In this document: one piece after another, positions 22,363 through 35,517 of the stretch
Numbering within the stretch: position 1 is the stretch's first letter
How the letters are laid out: each line of letters begins with the position of its first letter
NCBI GenBank assembly: GCA_009602735.1
Contig: WELA01003305.1
Coordinates: 147,867 to 211,866, forward strand
Length of the DNA stretch: 64,000 bases
Direction of reading: 5' to 3'
From: Mesotaenium endlicherianum
Taxonomy: Eukaryota > Streptophyta > Zygnematophyceae > Zygnematales > Mesotaeniaceae
Program-made: the position numbers and the translations under genes
The notes under the pieces: model-generated
The model's input: only the letters and a program-made list of their open reading frames with translations
What the model was told of the DNA's origin: nothing
Databases searched by the model: none

Positions 22363-25300
22363 CAATTCATTTATTTAATAATACACTTTAATCAACTAGG
22401 TGAAGCAAAGCAACCAAACAAAACATGAGCGTGATATATTCACCTACCCAATGCAAGTAAAAATTAATCATAGCAAACTGTCCTGCAAGCCACCATCTGA
22501 CTTCACCATCAATAATTGAAGACATGCATGGACTTACCCCTACTCACAATAGTCCTTCCAGTTGAAAGACACAATAGAGCACCTCACACCATGCAAACCA
22601 CACCCAACTCGAACAGCCTCCTTTCGAGGTCAAACAATCAAAGATTGTTATTAAGGCTCAGCCAACAGAACTAAGCCTTTTCTCCTTCTTTTGGTCTTCA
22701 ACTCCTGCCGTGCTCACACCTTGAAAGCTCCTCACAAGCAAATTCTTGTGACTTAGGTACGTGCTCAAAATTCAGCGCACTGAAGGAAAAGGGAGACCAA
22801 CTGATTTGATGGCATTGAATGCCCTTGCAAGATGAGTAGCATCAGGTTAATGAGCCCAAGAAAAGTTTAAATTTAAACCACATTTTCAAAACACACTAAG
22901 TTCAAAGGAACATATGATTTTGAGCAATATGCTGGTCACCTCAAGCAGGTCCTTGATGTGCCATGCATCATTGCTACCCAATCCCAACTTATGGCAATGT
23001 ACTTACTCAAGTAGTACGTACACTTGCTCCAACAGTGTACTGCAACTCACAGTTTACACCAGTCAGTCATCGATGCTCCTGCTATTAATGCAGTACACAC
23101 ATAGGAAGTGGCAGTGTATGACCCAGTTAGTACATACACTTGCTGCTGAGTATGCAGGTAAGCACAGCTTACTGAATACTCCTAATACACATCCCATCTC
23201 CCTCTTCCCAACTTAAATAGCTATCGACCCGACAGCTCCAACCACATAAGCACACCGTGAAGTACCTACAACTCTGCATCATAAGAACCACACAGAGTGA
23301 CAGTCACAGAGGAGTACGGCGGTACGAGTGGATGGAGAAGAAGCAACAAAGGAAAACCGAGAGAGGACACAAAGTGCAAACACCCAAGTAAGCAAGAAAG
23401 AAAGTCCCCCCCCCAAAAAAAATAGTCCATTTTTCAGGATTAGAGCAACTCCCAGAGTGGCATGGGGAAGAGTGTACTGTCATTCAGACCCTCTCACCAT
23501 AAAGCTCTATCCATGAATAACCCAATCTCAAGCCAGCGTATTACACCCCTCCATTTAAAAGTGTAGATAGCTTGCTACGAGATAAAGACAACTGGCCCCA
23601 TTAGCAAGTTTCTCCAATACCAAAGAGTAGCTCAGTTAGCTGACTCTACCAACGCATGCATACAATGACTCATACCAGTCATTCCTAGCAAGACATACGC
23701 CAAAATGACAACCACCAAATAGTGAGAGTCAACAATCCAAGCGAAAAGGGAACAGAAGCAACCAACTATATCATAATTTTGATGTTTCAGGATACTCCTT
23801 CATTCAGGCCTTACTGTCTGAAGTTGCCCAGAGGACAGGTGGGGAAGCGTCACGTGGCAGCGTCCAGCATGCCAACTCCTCGGCCTCTCTCGACCTGTAT
23901 GTCACCAATGCTTCACACTCTGCTTGCTGGTCTCAATCTGTCAAACAGACGACAAGTCAGTGTGTAAGTTGCCTTCCATGAGCTTAGCTACGCGTGGTAA
24001 ACACCACACCCTAGCTGCATCAGTCTACTCAAGATCTGATGACTCCATCTTACATAGTTCCCGGGAGGGCGAGGCAAACATTGGGATCACATAGACTCAA
24101 CCAATGACAATGGGCACTCATATAGCTCAAAACTAAGTTCCTCTCTGGAGGCACATACATGGCACCTATTGCAATTGCAGCAAGCACTTAGCAAGCCAAT
24201 AAAAACAGCGTGCATAAATCATTGGTAAGACTTTCGCACTGTAACCCCAAGCTAGCAAGAAGAATGTTTGTGCATCAGACTGAACAAGATCATTCAAGCC
24301 ATACATTGCGAGAATGTCTATAATGTCAATGGTCTCTTCTGTCTTTACTTAGGTGTGCACAGTGAATCTATTACAGAAGGGCCCATTTTACACCTGCTCT
24401 ACGGTATGCTAACGGCGATCCACTACCTCTAGCACCCGGGATCCAAATTCCATGCACCTGACGCATATACAAATGCATCTTGCATGCTACCTAGCATGCG
24501 CCTCTAGCGAGCTCAGTTAGCTGCGAGGCCGGCAGAGACTTAGCACACTGCTAATATGCCCAGTTCGTCCCTATGACAAAGACACAATCCTCCTTACACT
24601 TGACCAAGTGTACAGGTGGCATTCAAAAACAAAAAGCCAACTGGACCTAAGGCAAGTAATCAAACCCCCTCTAGTATCCACGTTGACTTTCCATACGTCA
24701 GTCAACACACGGTACAACCTAAGTCCCAATATGCTGATCTATAGCCTGGCAACACCCAGAGCTCATTAAAATCAAGCACTCAAAGTACTCATTGTCTGCG
24801 GCTGCTCTCGGACCCTTAATAAATCATGCAAAGTAAAAGCGAGTCAAAGAAAAGCCATTGCGTCCATAAACCCAATCCTTCATTCCTTTAACCACATTAG
24901 GTCAAATAAACCAGCAGGGTGACTTAACCTAAGTCAGCAATCACATAAGACCCGCATCCATAAACCTCAGCCCACTGACTAAACCCGTCTTAAGCTTAAA
25001 CCCAAGCTCCTACGATCCCATCAAGTACCACAAAGCACCGTCTAATACATAGCATTCAAGCACAAGGCACATACCCTAAACCCTCCGAGCACAAATCAAT
25101 GTGACAAACGAGAGAAGCACACAATGTCACAGCCACGGTTGGGAGTAGGGGGTATCTGTAGGATGCCATTGTTGCTGCCGAAGCCTCTTCACATAGAAGT
25201 TGCAGCTAACTGAAGCTTGTGGACGACGTAGTGCACTTGGACCGTGGCGAGGATAACCTGTTGTTAATCCATACTTGGAAACTTAAGTTAAATCATGTGT

Positions 25301-25856
25301 GCACGTACTGTCTCAATGTTTCAACACATGCAGCCATACTCAAGCTCCCTCAACCGAACTGCCACACAAATAACGAGAGAGGTACGTCTCTTGCAAAGCT
25401 TAAACCCGAAGGGATAGCACAACAGACCAACAAGTCCTCTAGCACCGCCGGAGTGCACACCTTTCTCTATACTAGCCGTGGATTGTATATAACAACACAC
25501 AACGACTATGATCAAGTGAGGTAAATGAGTCATATCCAGCTTGCTATGATGCAACTCCCTTGAGGCAGCCCTTGATGCTTACAGACACCTCTTCCATCAA
25601 GTCTCCACTTTAGGCTTCTCGTTGCGTGTAACTGTACACAAGAGGCTAGGAAAGTCAAGTTAGTATGCCGCATAGTACACTGAGCCAAGAGACACACTAG
25701 GTGAGGAAGTGGAAGGATCCTGGACAAGACGTGCAATGCTCTACATTCATACACTTCCCAAGCTCCACCTAGACTCATCATACCACACACGTAAGCCTCA
25801 CACACTTACCTCATGAGACAAAGAAGACAAGCACGGACTTTTAAGAAAGGACTTAG
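22363..25856. other. Long stretch without recognisable genes; possible body of a non-autonomous LTR element
   Basis: Moderately AT-rich, with only short unrelated ORFs on both strands. Its right edge abuts a minus-strand primer-binding site and an R1 LTR. It may therefore be the internal region of a large non-autonomous retrotransposon, or an unrelated piece brought next to it. No matching left LTR was found at 22,363. Confidence 0.4.
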
Positions 25857-25868
25857 CTCCGATACCAC
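25857..25868 (-). other. Primer-binding site beside the R1 LTR
   Basis: The minus strand reads TGGTATCGGAGC, next to the LTR end with one spacer base, exactly as in element F and chromovirus 1. It shows that R1 is a genuine LTR and that this element reads right to left. Confidence 0.8.
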
Positions 25869-27109
25869 TGAATCTTGCTTATTCAAGATTGATATATTTC
25901 ATTTAAATATATAAGATCAGAGATGGGTGGAAGCGTGTGAAACCAGGGAGAGATCTTCGCCCTTATAATGAATTCCATTTACTCATGTACACCCCTTGAC
26001 TCACTTACCGTAGTGTGCCAAAGTTGCACACTAACACGAGGCACAAGTAAGAGGCGAGCTTGAGGACTTGAGCTTCTCCTTCAAAAATTCATGGCCTCTT
26101 GCCTACAAGGCATGCAAGCATGTATAGCACAACATCAGGGGACTGAATAGCAAAGGCGCTATCCTTCAGGTGACCATAATGTAGCTAAAACACATCCCAC
26201 TGACTTTGGTGCAAAACCATGGAATCTGTCCGCTGTGTGACCCAAAAATGTCAGAGGGCATAATTCTTCCAATACTACTCCAAATTGAGCAAACTTAACG
26301 ACAACGGATGCATCTTGACGGGACCTTTCCGAAAGCTCCATTTGGAGCGCAGACGAAGCAGCCATGTCAATTTCCGTGAAGGCTGGTCATTACAACAAAC
26401 CCAAAAAGCGCACACATGACTTGCAAGTAGAAATCCGACTGTAAAGCCTACTGTCCAGAATGAGGGACCACGAGATCCCAGCCTGCTATGTACCTAGTGG
26501 CCACCTGGTTGACCACGGCGCAAGGTGCGCCGTTTCGTGGGAAACCCGTTAAGTTGGGACCCACGGATCTAGGTATAACGACCATATTAATTGGTCGGTT
26601 GACTGAAGTCCTAATTGTTTAGTTGACTGACGACGGCTCCGCCTACCCAAGAGTTAACCACACTGGTAGGACATCGGTTTACCAAATCTCAGTTGACCTT
26701 CCCACTTTCAGTATACTACGGTCACATGTGCCAATCTACAAATAATCATCTAAATGAATGTATCTATCCTCAGCGTACTGAAGCTAAGTATACAGACTAA
26801 CATGAAGAGAGCTTACTATATGTCAACCTACTGATACTACATCCTATATATAACTGATATACAAATCTCAGCAAACTATACTATGATACAAAAGTCATTC
26901 TGCTGACCTTCTCAACAAAGTCAGCAAACTACACTGTGATACAAAAGTCATCCTGCTGACCTTTTTGACAAAGTAAGTAAACTCGCATTATATCGACATA
27001 CATTCATTTAGATGAACTCGCGCATGTGAGTATATTGACATAATACTTATTTAGGGTTGTATTTATACATGCAATTAATTAAATAAATAATGAATTGATT
27101 CATTACGCG
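25869..27109 (-). mobile_element. 5' LTR of family R1
   Basis: About 1.24 kb, nearly collinear with 28,413-29,669. Its right end (GATTCATTAC) meets the DIRS-like sequence and its left end meets the primer-binding site. Confidence 0.8.
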
Positions 27110-27650
27110 TCAGGTAGCACTCCAGATAGAATGCATAGAGTCCGGCTTAGACAGATCCATTATCAGCCACTCTCAAGCCTTAGAAATTGATGATTTCACT
27201 CTAGGCATAGCATCTTTCTCCACCCTGCAAACTAGGTGGGGTCCACACACTATAGACAAGTTTGCATCCCCACACAACAACAAGGTCAGTAGGTACAATG
27301 CCAGGTGGCTCTATCCATCAGCAGAAGCTTTGAATGCTTTCACTGAAAACTGAATTGGAGAGATAAACTATTGCTTTTCCCTACCCCAGCTTACCTATGA
27401 TGTGATACAGCATACACTGAGGTGTGAGGCATCCTGCACACAAATCATCCCTCTATGGAAGTCAGCTAGTTGGTGGGCCAGATTGTTGAGCAGCCCTAAC
27501 CACTGGGCCCCCTTTGTTACTGATTTTCATATTTTTAGGCTACAGTTTGGATGTCTGGATGTCCTCAGACCAGGCTATAATAAGAAAGCATTTGGAGGGA
27601 AGGGTATTCCCTCGTGTTCCATCATTGCCCTGAGGATCAGTAGCATGGTG
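27110..27650 (+). pseudogene. RNase H region of the DIRS-like element
   Basis: Translated blocks include TRWGPHTIDKFASPHNNKV, RYNARWLYPSAEALNAFT and IPLWKSASWWARLL. These are the typical signature of the DIRS RNase H domain (WGPHTxDRFAS, FNSRFW, PxWxSxPWWP). Broken. Confidence 0.75.
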
Positions 27651-27685
27651 ACTGAGCAGAGGCCTGGATTGCTTGTCACCCTGCC

Positions 27686-29910
27686 TTGAGGGAGCTGGAG
27701 GAAGGTAGCGTAGAGATGGCTTTCCAGATGATGGTCCCATCCATCCTCAAGACATACAATACATATTGGAAGCGCTTCCAAGAGTGGTGTGACCTGATGA
27801 AGGTATCAAATCTTCCTGCTTCTGTACTTACAGTGAGATTATACTTATTACACCTCCTCCAGGAAGGAGTTAGTATAGCTATCTTCAGTCTATCCACAGC
27901 TGCCATCTTTTGCATGCATAACCTGCTCAATCTCCGAAGCCCTACTGAATCTACAGCAGTCAAGAACCTTAGAAAAACAGCTGAGAAGATTCTTCCCAGA
28001 CCCCAGCAGACTAAGGCCCTTTTAGCAGCCTGTGAAACTTACTGAAATTCTACAGATATATGCACAGCCAGGAGCACCAATAGCTAGTCTGATGAAAGCA
28101 GCCTGCCTGCTGTTCATGTACAGTGCTGCTCTAAGATACTCTGACTTGAAAGTTATTTCCACAGCTCAGGTACCGATGATAGGACAAAAGGAGATAGAGT
28201 CTGTCTAGCTGCTCATTCCCAAGGCTAAGAATGACCAGCTAGCAGAAGGCACGTGGGCCACATTGCATGCTACACACAAGTTGTGGTGTCCGGTCAGTAC
28301 ATTTTGCAGGCTACTAGCAGAGTGCCCAGAGTATGACACCCCACGTCCCTTGATTCAAGAGATCAATGCAGCAGGCAGGCCATCTGGGAGGGCAGTTTCT
28401 TATGTGACAGAGTGAAATGAATCTTGCTTATTCAAAATTGATATATTTCATTCAAATATATAAGATTACAGATATGTGGAAGCGTGTGAAATCAGGGAGC
28501 CATCTTCGCCCTTATAATGAATTCCATTTACTCATCTACACCCCTTGACTCACTTACCGTAGTGTGCCATAGTTGCACACTAACACGAGGCACAAGTACG
28601 AGGCGAGCTTGAGGACTTGAGCTTCTCCTTTAAAACTTCATGGCCTCTTGCCTACCAGGCATGCAAGCATATAAAGCACATGCACAACATCAGGGGACTG
28701 AATAGCAAAGGCGCTATCCTTCAGGTGACCATAATGTAGCTAAAACACATCCCACTGACTTCGGTGCAAAACCATGGAATCTGTCCGATGTGTGACCCCA
28801 AAATGCCAGAGGGCATAACTCTGCCAATACTACTCCAAATTGAGCAAACTCAACGGCAACGGATGCATCTTGACAAGACCTTTCCGAAACGTTCTACTTC
28901 GCTCCATTTAGAGCGCAGACAAAGCATCCATGTCAATTTCCATGAAGGCTGGTCATTAGAACGAACCCAAAAGTGCACCCATGACTTGCAAGTAGAAATC
29001 CGACTGTAAAGCCTACTGTCCAGAATGAGGGACCACGAGATCCCAGCCTGCTATGTACCTAGTGGCCACCTGGTTGACCACGGCGCAAGGTGCGCCGTTT
29101 CGTGGGAAACCCGTTAAGTTGGGACCCATGGATCTAGGCATAACGACCATATTAATTGGTCGGTTGACTGAAGTCCTAATTGTTTAGTTGGCTGATGACG
29201 GCTCCTACCCAAGAGTTAACCACACTGGTAGGACATCGGTTTACCGAATCTCAGTTGACCTTTTGACTTTCAGTATACCACGGTCATATGTGCCAATCTA
29301 CAAATAATAATCTAAATGAATGTATCTATCCTCAGCGTACTGAAGCTAAGTATACTGACTAACATGAAGAGAGCTTACTATATGTCAATCTACTGATACT
29401 ACATCCTATATATAACTGATATACAAATCTCAGCAAACTATACTATGATACAAATGTCATTCTGCTGACCTTCTCAACAAAGTCAGCAAACTACACTGAG
29501 GTACAAAAGTCATCCTGCTGACCTTTTTGACAAAGTAAGTAAACTCGCATTATATCGACATACATTCATTTAGATGAACTCGCGCATGTGAGTATATTGA
29601 CATAATACTTATTTAGGGTTGTATTTATACATGCAATTTATTAAATAAATAATGAACTGATTCATTACACAGTGTGTCAGTGGTGCAAGGAGTGCTTTGA
29701 GAGTGTAGGACTAGACACTAAACTGTTTGACACTCATTCTCTAAGAAAAGGAGCAGCGTCGGCAGCTGCCAATATGGAAGTACCTGAGAAGATTACTTAG
29801 GCCTTAGGAAGGTGGAAGTCCCAAAAGGGCAAGGAGCCCTACATGGTAAACATAGAAAATCAGGAAGCCAAAGCAGCCATTATGATAGCCTCCCAAACAA
29901 GATAGAAGAA
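27686..29910 (+). pseudogene. Tyrosine recombinase of the DIRS-like element (interrupted by a solo LTR)
   Basis: An N-terminal SAM-like part (YNTYWKRFQEWCDLM), then a catalytic region with the first arginine motif (ALRYSDLK, near 28,130). Beyond the inserted LTR come a HSLRKGAAS box (near 29,735) and GRWKS...PYM carrying the tyrosine (near 29,810). The R-HxxR-Y order is that of tyrosine recombinases. Fossil, broken. Confidence 0.75.
28413..29669 (-). mobile_element. Solo LTR of family R1 inside the DIRS-like element
   Basis: On the plus strand it reads TGAAATGAATCTTGC to GATTCATTACA, about 1,257 bp. The flanks CAGAG (28,408-28,412) and CAGTG (29,670-29,674) agree at four of five bases and read as a target duplication. 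Recombinase sequence is recognisable on both sides. Confidence 0.85.
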
Positions 29911-30111
29911 GCTCAATATTCCCTGGAGCAGCTGTTGTTAGCTTTCCTCAAAAAGAGCCGTAGGAGGTAGATTTGAGTCCCTATATTTACCTGCCTGTTG
30001 CTCTTGCTAATCTTGCATACTTGCTTGCAATGCTACTCTGTGAACCTAGCTGTCTAAATGTGTGCTATCTTTGCATCTGTATCTACTGCCTATTGTGACT
30101 AAATGTGCCCT

Positions 30112-30132
30112 ATTCTATACCCTAGTATATAT
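30112..30132. repeat. End of a D-family LTR, left of chromovirus 2
   Basis: ATTCTATACCCTAGTATAT matches the left end of the D LTR (61,548 onward). It continues, after chromovirus 2, at 38,848-38,892. So chromovirus 2 entered a D-family LTR. Confidence 0.6.
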
Positions 30133-30852
30133 TGTAATGAATCAGTATATTGGTCGATATAATATTCATTAAAATAATATAGTCAAATAAGTTCAGCCTG
30201 CTGAACTCTAGTTAACAATCAGTCTGCTGGACTTTATACTTAATATCAGTTTAATGACTTGGCCGGAAGTAGCAGGCTGAGGTCACCTTAAGTCAGCTTG
30301 CTGACACATTCTTTGACAGCCAGCTGACTTCCGTACTCGGTAGCAGCGAACTGCCTCGATATGCATCTAAGTGTGGTATGCTAGATGAATGGCCAGATGA
30401 CATCCCTATGATGGATGGCGATTCGGGATGATGGGAGATGGCGGTGGATTTGGTTAACCGAGGTCCTACCAACGTGGTTAACTCCCGGGTAGGCGGTGCC
30501 ATCGCACTGACCGTTGAACAGTAAACTCATTCCATGTACATATGCTAGGCATTGCTCTCGAGTTCGGCATTCGGAAACGAGGCCAACTCTCTTGTACAGC
30601 TTACTGAGAGAGATCTGAATCCAAGGCGAGAAGCCATTGATACGCACTGTCTTCTAACCTTGCTTATGTATGAGTTTACTGATTTGCATCATTGATGCTA
30701 GTTTACTCGCATTTGACTTACGAGTATTATTCCCTGCTAGTGTATTGTCCTTTGCCGTTAAACCAGTTAACGGAAATACCATAAAGATTACTTGCTGATA
30801 TAAAGATCTTTATTAATTGTTAATCGCCTATTTGGTAAGTCGATTCATTTCA
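30133..30852 (+). repeat. 5' LTR of chromovirus 2
   Basis: 720 bp, from TGTAATGAATCAG to GATTCATTTCA. It differs from its 3' partner mainly in the first ~170 bases and is nearly identical in the rest by eye. Confidence 0.9.
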
Positions 30853-30853
30853 G

Positions 30854-30865
30854 TGGTATCAAAGC
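30854..30865 (+). other. Primer-binding site of chromovirus 2
   Basis: TGGTATCAAAGC, one base after the LTR; initiator tRNA-Met type. Confidence 0.8.
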
Positions 30866-30887
30866 TGTTATCACGGTCTTCTTTGTA

Positions 30888-32364
30888 TGGTAAGGACAAG
30901 GCCTCAAACTAGCAATTCCCGAGACATGGAGAACCAGGAGAACGAGAATGTCGAAACCAGGCAGAAAGCCATGTAGCGGGAAACCGTACCTATTCGGAAG
31001 CAGTAGCAGATACTGCAGCTAGGGAGGCTGCAGAGGAGGCAGCTGCTATTGCCTCAGTCGCAGCTCAGCAAGCTGAGGAGGAGAGAGCCAGGCTAGAAGT
31101 TGAACAAGTAGCAAAGGCCGCTGAAGATATACAAAGGAGGGAAGGACAGCCAGCTGACGAGCGCACTGTTGAAGAACTTATGGCATCAAGGGCCAATGTT
31201 CTGAACCCACCTCCTGCTGTACAACTCAATGTACCCCTAGGTCAAATACGTGACCGGCTGAATGCGGCAGGAATTGCTGCTGCAGGAGCAAGAGGGATTG
31301 TTGAGGACACTACTCAGCGAGTAGATGCCAATGCTGCTGCTGCATTTGCTAATCTACCACCCCAGAGTGTAGACTTGGGAGCATTGTTCGTTCAGATGCA
31401 GTCGCAAATGGCGACCATGTATCAGTCCCAGCAGGAGGACAAAATAATCATAATGTCCCTACTGCGGGACAGAGACCAACTGGGGTCTCACACCACTAGT
31501 GGTGGTGGCCGAGGGCGTTGTAAGCCCAAGCCGAAACCTCCCCAGAAATATGATCCTGAGGGGAACAGAAAATACTACCTGATCAAGTTTCTCGCGGATG
31601 TTGAGCAGTGGCTGGAGAATTACCCAGAACTGCAAGATTACGAGAAGGTCAGGCACACCGGTGCGCTACTGAAAGGCAGTGCCGCAGACTGGTGGCTTTA
31701 CTGGAAGGGAGAGCGTAAGGCTCGGCAACTCGGTGACCCTACGTGGGTAGAGTTTGTCGAGAAGTTGCATGAGAATTTTGACGTCATCAACCAGCAGGAG
31801 AAAGCTATCTATGCGATGATCTCTCTGACACTGAAGCAAACCACTTCAGTTGCTGAGTTTGCTCAAACGTTCCAAGAGAACATGATGAAGCAGCCTGATT
31901 TGCCAGAACGGTATAGGATAGCATACTTCAGGTATGGCTTGAAATCCAAGGTCTCTGGTCATTTTGCTGAGAAAAAGTATGAGAAACTAACTGACTTGAT
32001 CCAGGATGCTGACGCCTGGGATCAGCAGCAGTTCAATCACAAGCGCCAGAGTAACGCTTTGGTGTCTAAGATTGTCAAAAAGCCCCACGGTTCCTACAAT
32101 GCAGTTGAAGGAGACCAGGCTGAGGATAATCAGGGTGATGAATATGAGTATGAGTACAATGCTATTCAGTCTAGAGGTAGAGGTGGTCCCTCTCGAGGTG
32201 GCTATGGAAGGGGTGGTGGTAGGACTAAGCCGAGACCAGCCTCAGCAAAATCTACTTGCTACCATTGTCAGCAGAAAGGCCACTACAGAGAACAGTGTCC
32301 GGTCAAGCACCTGCCTAAGGTCGAGAGAAAAGACCAGCCTTTAAAAGACAGCAACAGTCAGTAA
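30888..32364 (+). pseudogene. gag of chromovirus 2
   Basis: The same protein as at 12,785: a start region with MVRTRPQTSNSRDM, the capsid core, and a clear CCHC zinc knuckle (CYHCQQKGHYREQC, near 32,262). A 394-residue open stretch runs from 31,180. Gag forms the particle and binds the RNA. Largely preserved, with about one break near the start. Confidence 0.85.
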
Positions 32365-32432
32365 TCCAGTCTACTGACTGTGAGGATGCTAGAGATAGTG
32401 AGTCGTCACTAGCTGCCCTCGTAGCAGGTATT

Positions 32433-33364
32433 ATGGGTCCTGCTGAACTGGATTCACTATGCATGCCTGACAAACAGATAAAGGAGACCATCAGTAATAT
32501 AGACGTCCAGAGAGTGCACACTCTGGATGCTCTTGTTCCACCTGATGTCCAACATTTCTTTGCTACGTCAGGAGAACAATGCGAAAGTCAGGAAAAGACA
32601 GTCCCCCCTATCCTACTGCATTGCATGATTGCAGGTAGGAAGGTGAGGGCATTTGTTGACGGAGGGGCGTCACATACTTTTATCCACAAGGACTTAGTTA
32701 AGCGGCTGAGGCTGCCTACTGTCACCCAAGGGAATAGGAAAATATTCCTTGGAGATGCCTCAAGTATCCCGGGAGGAGTTATAACCAAGCCTATTGAGGT
32801 CCAGTTAGGTTCTGGCATTGCAGTTCTAACTGAAACGCTTACATTTGAGGTACTCAACACTGGCTTTTATGATCTCGTGCTAGGCAGGTCCTGGCTTAAT
32901 AGACATCAAGCTGAAGTGTGTTGGAGCAGAGGTACAGTTAAAGTGAGAGGAGCCAGTGATGGGCAGACTGACTTGGCACCCACCAGTGCTCTTCCTCTTG
33001 TCCTGTGTGGATGGCAAATGAAGGAAAAGAAGAGGCTTCCAGAAGGATGCAAGTTGCTGAATGCAATGGAGTTCGTCAAAAGCTGGAACCAGAAGGAGGA
33101 CAGAATGTTCTGTCTGCTGCTAAGAGAGGTACCTCCTCAACCTGAAGAAGTGGTTGAGAAAAAGGTAAGCCCTCCGAAGCACCCTACTGCTGCAAAAATT
33201 GTTGCTCAGTACACTGATGTATTTAATATGCCTCCAGGACTACCCCCTAAAAGGGAAGTAGATCATAGGATTGCTCTATTACCTGGGAGTCAGCCACCTT
33301 GGCAACGCACTTATGGCTTGTCTTATGTGGAGAGCGAGGAGTTGAGAACACAGATTGCAGAGCT
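32433..33364 (+). CDS. Protease and start of RT, chromovirus 2 (enters N run)
   Basis: An open frame with a retropepsin region (FVDGGASHTFI, YDLVLGRSWL), a linker, and the pre-RT segment (PPKREVDHRIALLPGSQPPW), entering the N run at 33,365. The pre-RT motif is typical of chromovirus pol. Confidence 0.85.
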
Positions 33365-33484
33365 NNNNNNNNNNNNNNNNNNNNNNNNNNNNNNNNNNNN
33401 NNNNNNNNNNNNNNNNNNNNNNNNNNNNNNNNNNNNNNNNNNNNNNNNNNNNNNNNNNNNNNNNNNNNNNNNNNNNNNNNNNNN
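33365..33484. other. Run of 120 Ns (assembly gap)
   Basis: Unresolved bases inside the RT of chromovirus 2; true length unknown. Confidence 1.
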
Positions 33485-33621
33485 TGTGTGGATTGCAGAG
33501 CCCTGAACAGAATTACAGTAAAGAACAAGTATGCTTTACCCGGGATCGAGGACTTGCTTGATACCCTGTCTGGTGCTAAGGTGTTCAGTAAGATAGATCT
33601 CAAGAGTGGTTATCATCAAAT
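33485..33621 (+). pseudogene. RT fragment of chromovirus 2
   Basis: [35 protein letters not shown] and IDLKSGYHQ: the fingers and palm of a Ty3/gypsy RT, cut off at the single N at 33,622. Confidence 0.85.
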
Positions 33622-33622
33622 N

Positions 33623-35517
33623 GGATTTCCAGGAGTATAAGTACCAGAGATGTCCCTAGAGAGACATCTTTTTAGAAGTCCATTATGCCAGATGTAAGTA
33701 ACAGAGATTATCAGTAAAGCTTACACCTTTATCTCTTGTGTGTTTTCAGGACCACATAGTTACTCTCTTGTGAAGAGCAAGCCCTCCTGGCTTCTAGTCA
33801 CTTGAAGAACTTCACAAGTGGTGAGCAAATCGACCCCGTGCGCACATCTGCGCACACGCCGGTCCGGCTGCCCCCTGCAGACCGTGTCACGCCGCAGGTG
33901 TCAGCAGGAGCCGCCACCTGTCACGCTTACGGCAGGCGAGGCAGCTCTCGCCAGCTGCCGCACGCTCGCGTCCGCACGCACGTCTCGTCACCCGCTGCGG
34001 TCCACGCTACGCAGCCGGCAATATGACAACGGCCTCGCAATCGCAGCAGCGCTCGCGCTCGGCAGCCGCTCACACGCGTCGCCACTTGGCACGCGCACAC
34101 GGCCCCGTACGGACCGCACAGATCAGGCCTGCGCAACCGCCACCCTCAGTCAGGGGGGGGCATTCCTGACTGCGTTGTGCGTCCGAATTCCTAGACGGGG
34201 CAAAGCCGGCACACGCACAGCCGCACACAGCCAAAGCCTAAACTCTGGTCGCACGCAAAACCCCAGCTGCAGCGCGCATCTCGCTGCCGGGGTCCCGCCG
34301 AACGCACGCGCCGAAGGGGGCGCGCCACGTACTTCATGCCAGGTAGGCAAGTCCGACGCCGGCACTCGCCAGACAAGACGCGCCAGAGCTGCCAGGAGTC
34401 CCCAAGGGGCGCCACCTGGCGGCCCCCTGACAGCGGCTGCAGCAGCGCACGTCTGCTGCGCGCACGTGCCGCCACTTGGCACGCACGCGCAGCCCGTTCC
34501 AGCCAGCACGCATCTGGCGCAGACGGCCGGCACTACCAGCCAGGGACGGGCATCTTTGACTGCGCTGCACGGCCGGATTTCCGGTCTAAGCGCCGACGGA
34601 GCCCGCCAGACACCAGGCAGCCGGGGCCTAAACCTTGTCCGCACACAAAACCCCAGCGCCAGCGCTATCTGTGCTACCGGGGTTCTTGCGTGCGCGCGTA
34701 TCAGGACAGTCGCACCGCGAGCGTCGCACGCAACAGCCGGGGAGGACGCTGCCACCGCATTAGCGACGCGGCGACGTCCCATCAGGAGCGTCTAGGGGGT
34801 GCCACTTGGCAGCCCCCTGGCAACCGCGCCAGCCACAACTGTGCCAGCAGCAGTTGTGCCAGCTGCAGCCGCACTGTCCGCAGCAGCAGCTGGGCCAGCA
34901 ACGCCCGCGTCACCTGCGCCAGCAGCAGGTGCGCTTGCAGCGTGTGTGTCAGTTGCGACGGCAGCAGCCGCGCCAGCAGCAGCTACGCCTGATGCAGGCG
35001 CGACGGCAGCAACCGTGCCAGCAACAGTTGCGCCAGCAGCAGCTGTGCCTGTTGCAGACGCACCGGCAGCAGTCGCACCAGTCGGAGCCACGTCAGCGGT
35101 GCCAGCAGCATCCACAGCAGCCCCTGATTTGGCTGCGCCAGCAGCGTCTGCTTCAGCTGCTCCAGCAGGGTCTGCAACAGCTCTAGCACCAGCGGCGCCA
35201 GCAGCCGCTGTGTCAGCTGCGGCCACTTCAGCCGCGACGGCAGCAGTCGCGCCAGCGCGAGCTGCGCCTGTTGCAGTCGTGCCGGCAGCAGTCACGTCAG
35301 CCGCAGCCACTTTCATCGTGCCCGCAGCAGCCACTCCAGCTGCCCCAGCGGCGTCAGCAGCTGTGCCAGCAGCGCCCGCGTCAGCTGCGCCAGCAGCAGT
35401 TGCGCGAGCAGCGTCGGTGACAGCTGCATTGGCAGCAGCTGCGCCAGCCTTGTCGTCAGCTCTCGCGGCGCTTGCGTTCGCAGCTGCGCTCGCCTCCGCC
35501 GCATCCGCACCAGGGCC
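33623..35517 (+). other. Suspect block between two single Ns, apparently identical to 43,503-45,397
   Basis: Holds a piece of R2 LTR followed by the GC-rich leader and Ala-rich region of element B. All landmarks align with 43,503-45,397 at a constant offset of 9,880 bases, and long translated stretches are the same in every frame. It begins and ends at single Ns (33,622 and 35,518) in the middle of chromovirus pol. I read it as misplaced gap-fill sequence; ORFs inside are not counted as genes. Confidence 0.8.

Larger units (their letters stand above)
27110..30111 (+). mobile_element. DIRS-like tyrosine-recombinase retrotransposon, 3' part, with nested solo LTR
   Basis: Contains the RNase H end and tyrosine recombinase of a DIRS-type element. 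These elements integrate by a recombinase in place of a DDE integrase. An R1 solo LTR (28,413-29,669) lies inside. Reverse transcriptase and the characteristic repeats of the family were not found; the left edge is the R1 LTR. Broken, with several breaks. Confidence 0.75.

Noticed and set aside
33623-35517. A second insertion of element B inside chromovirus 2
   Set aside because: Bounded by single Ns, no target duplication, and no visible difference from 43,503-45,397; better explained as an assembly artefact.
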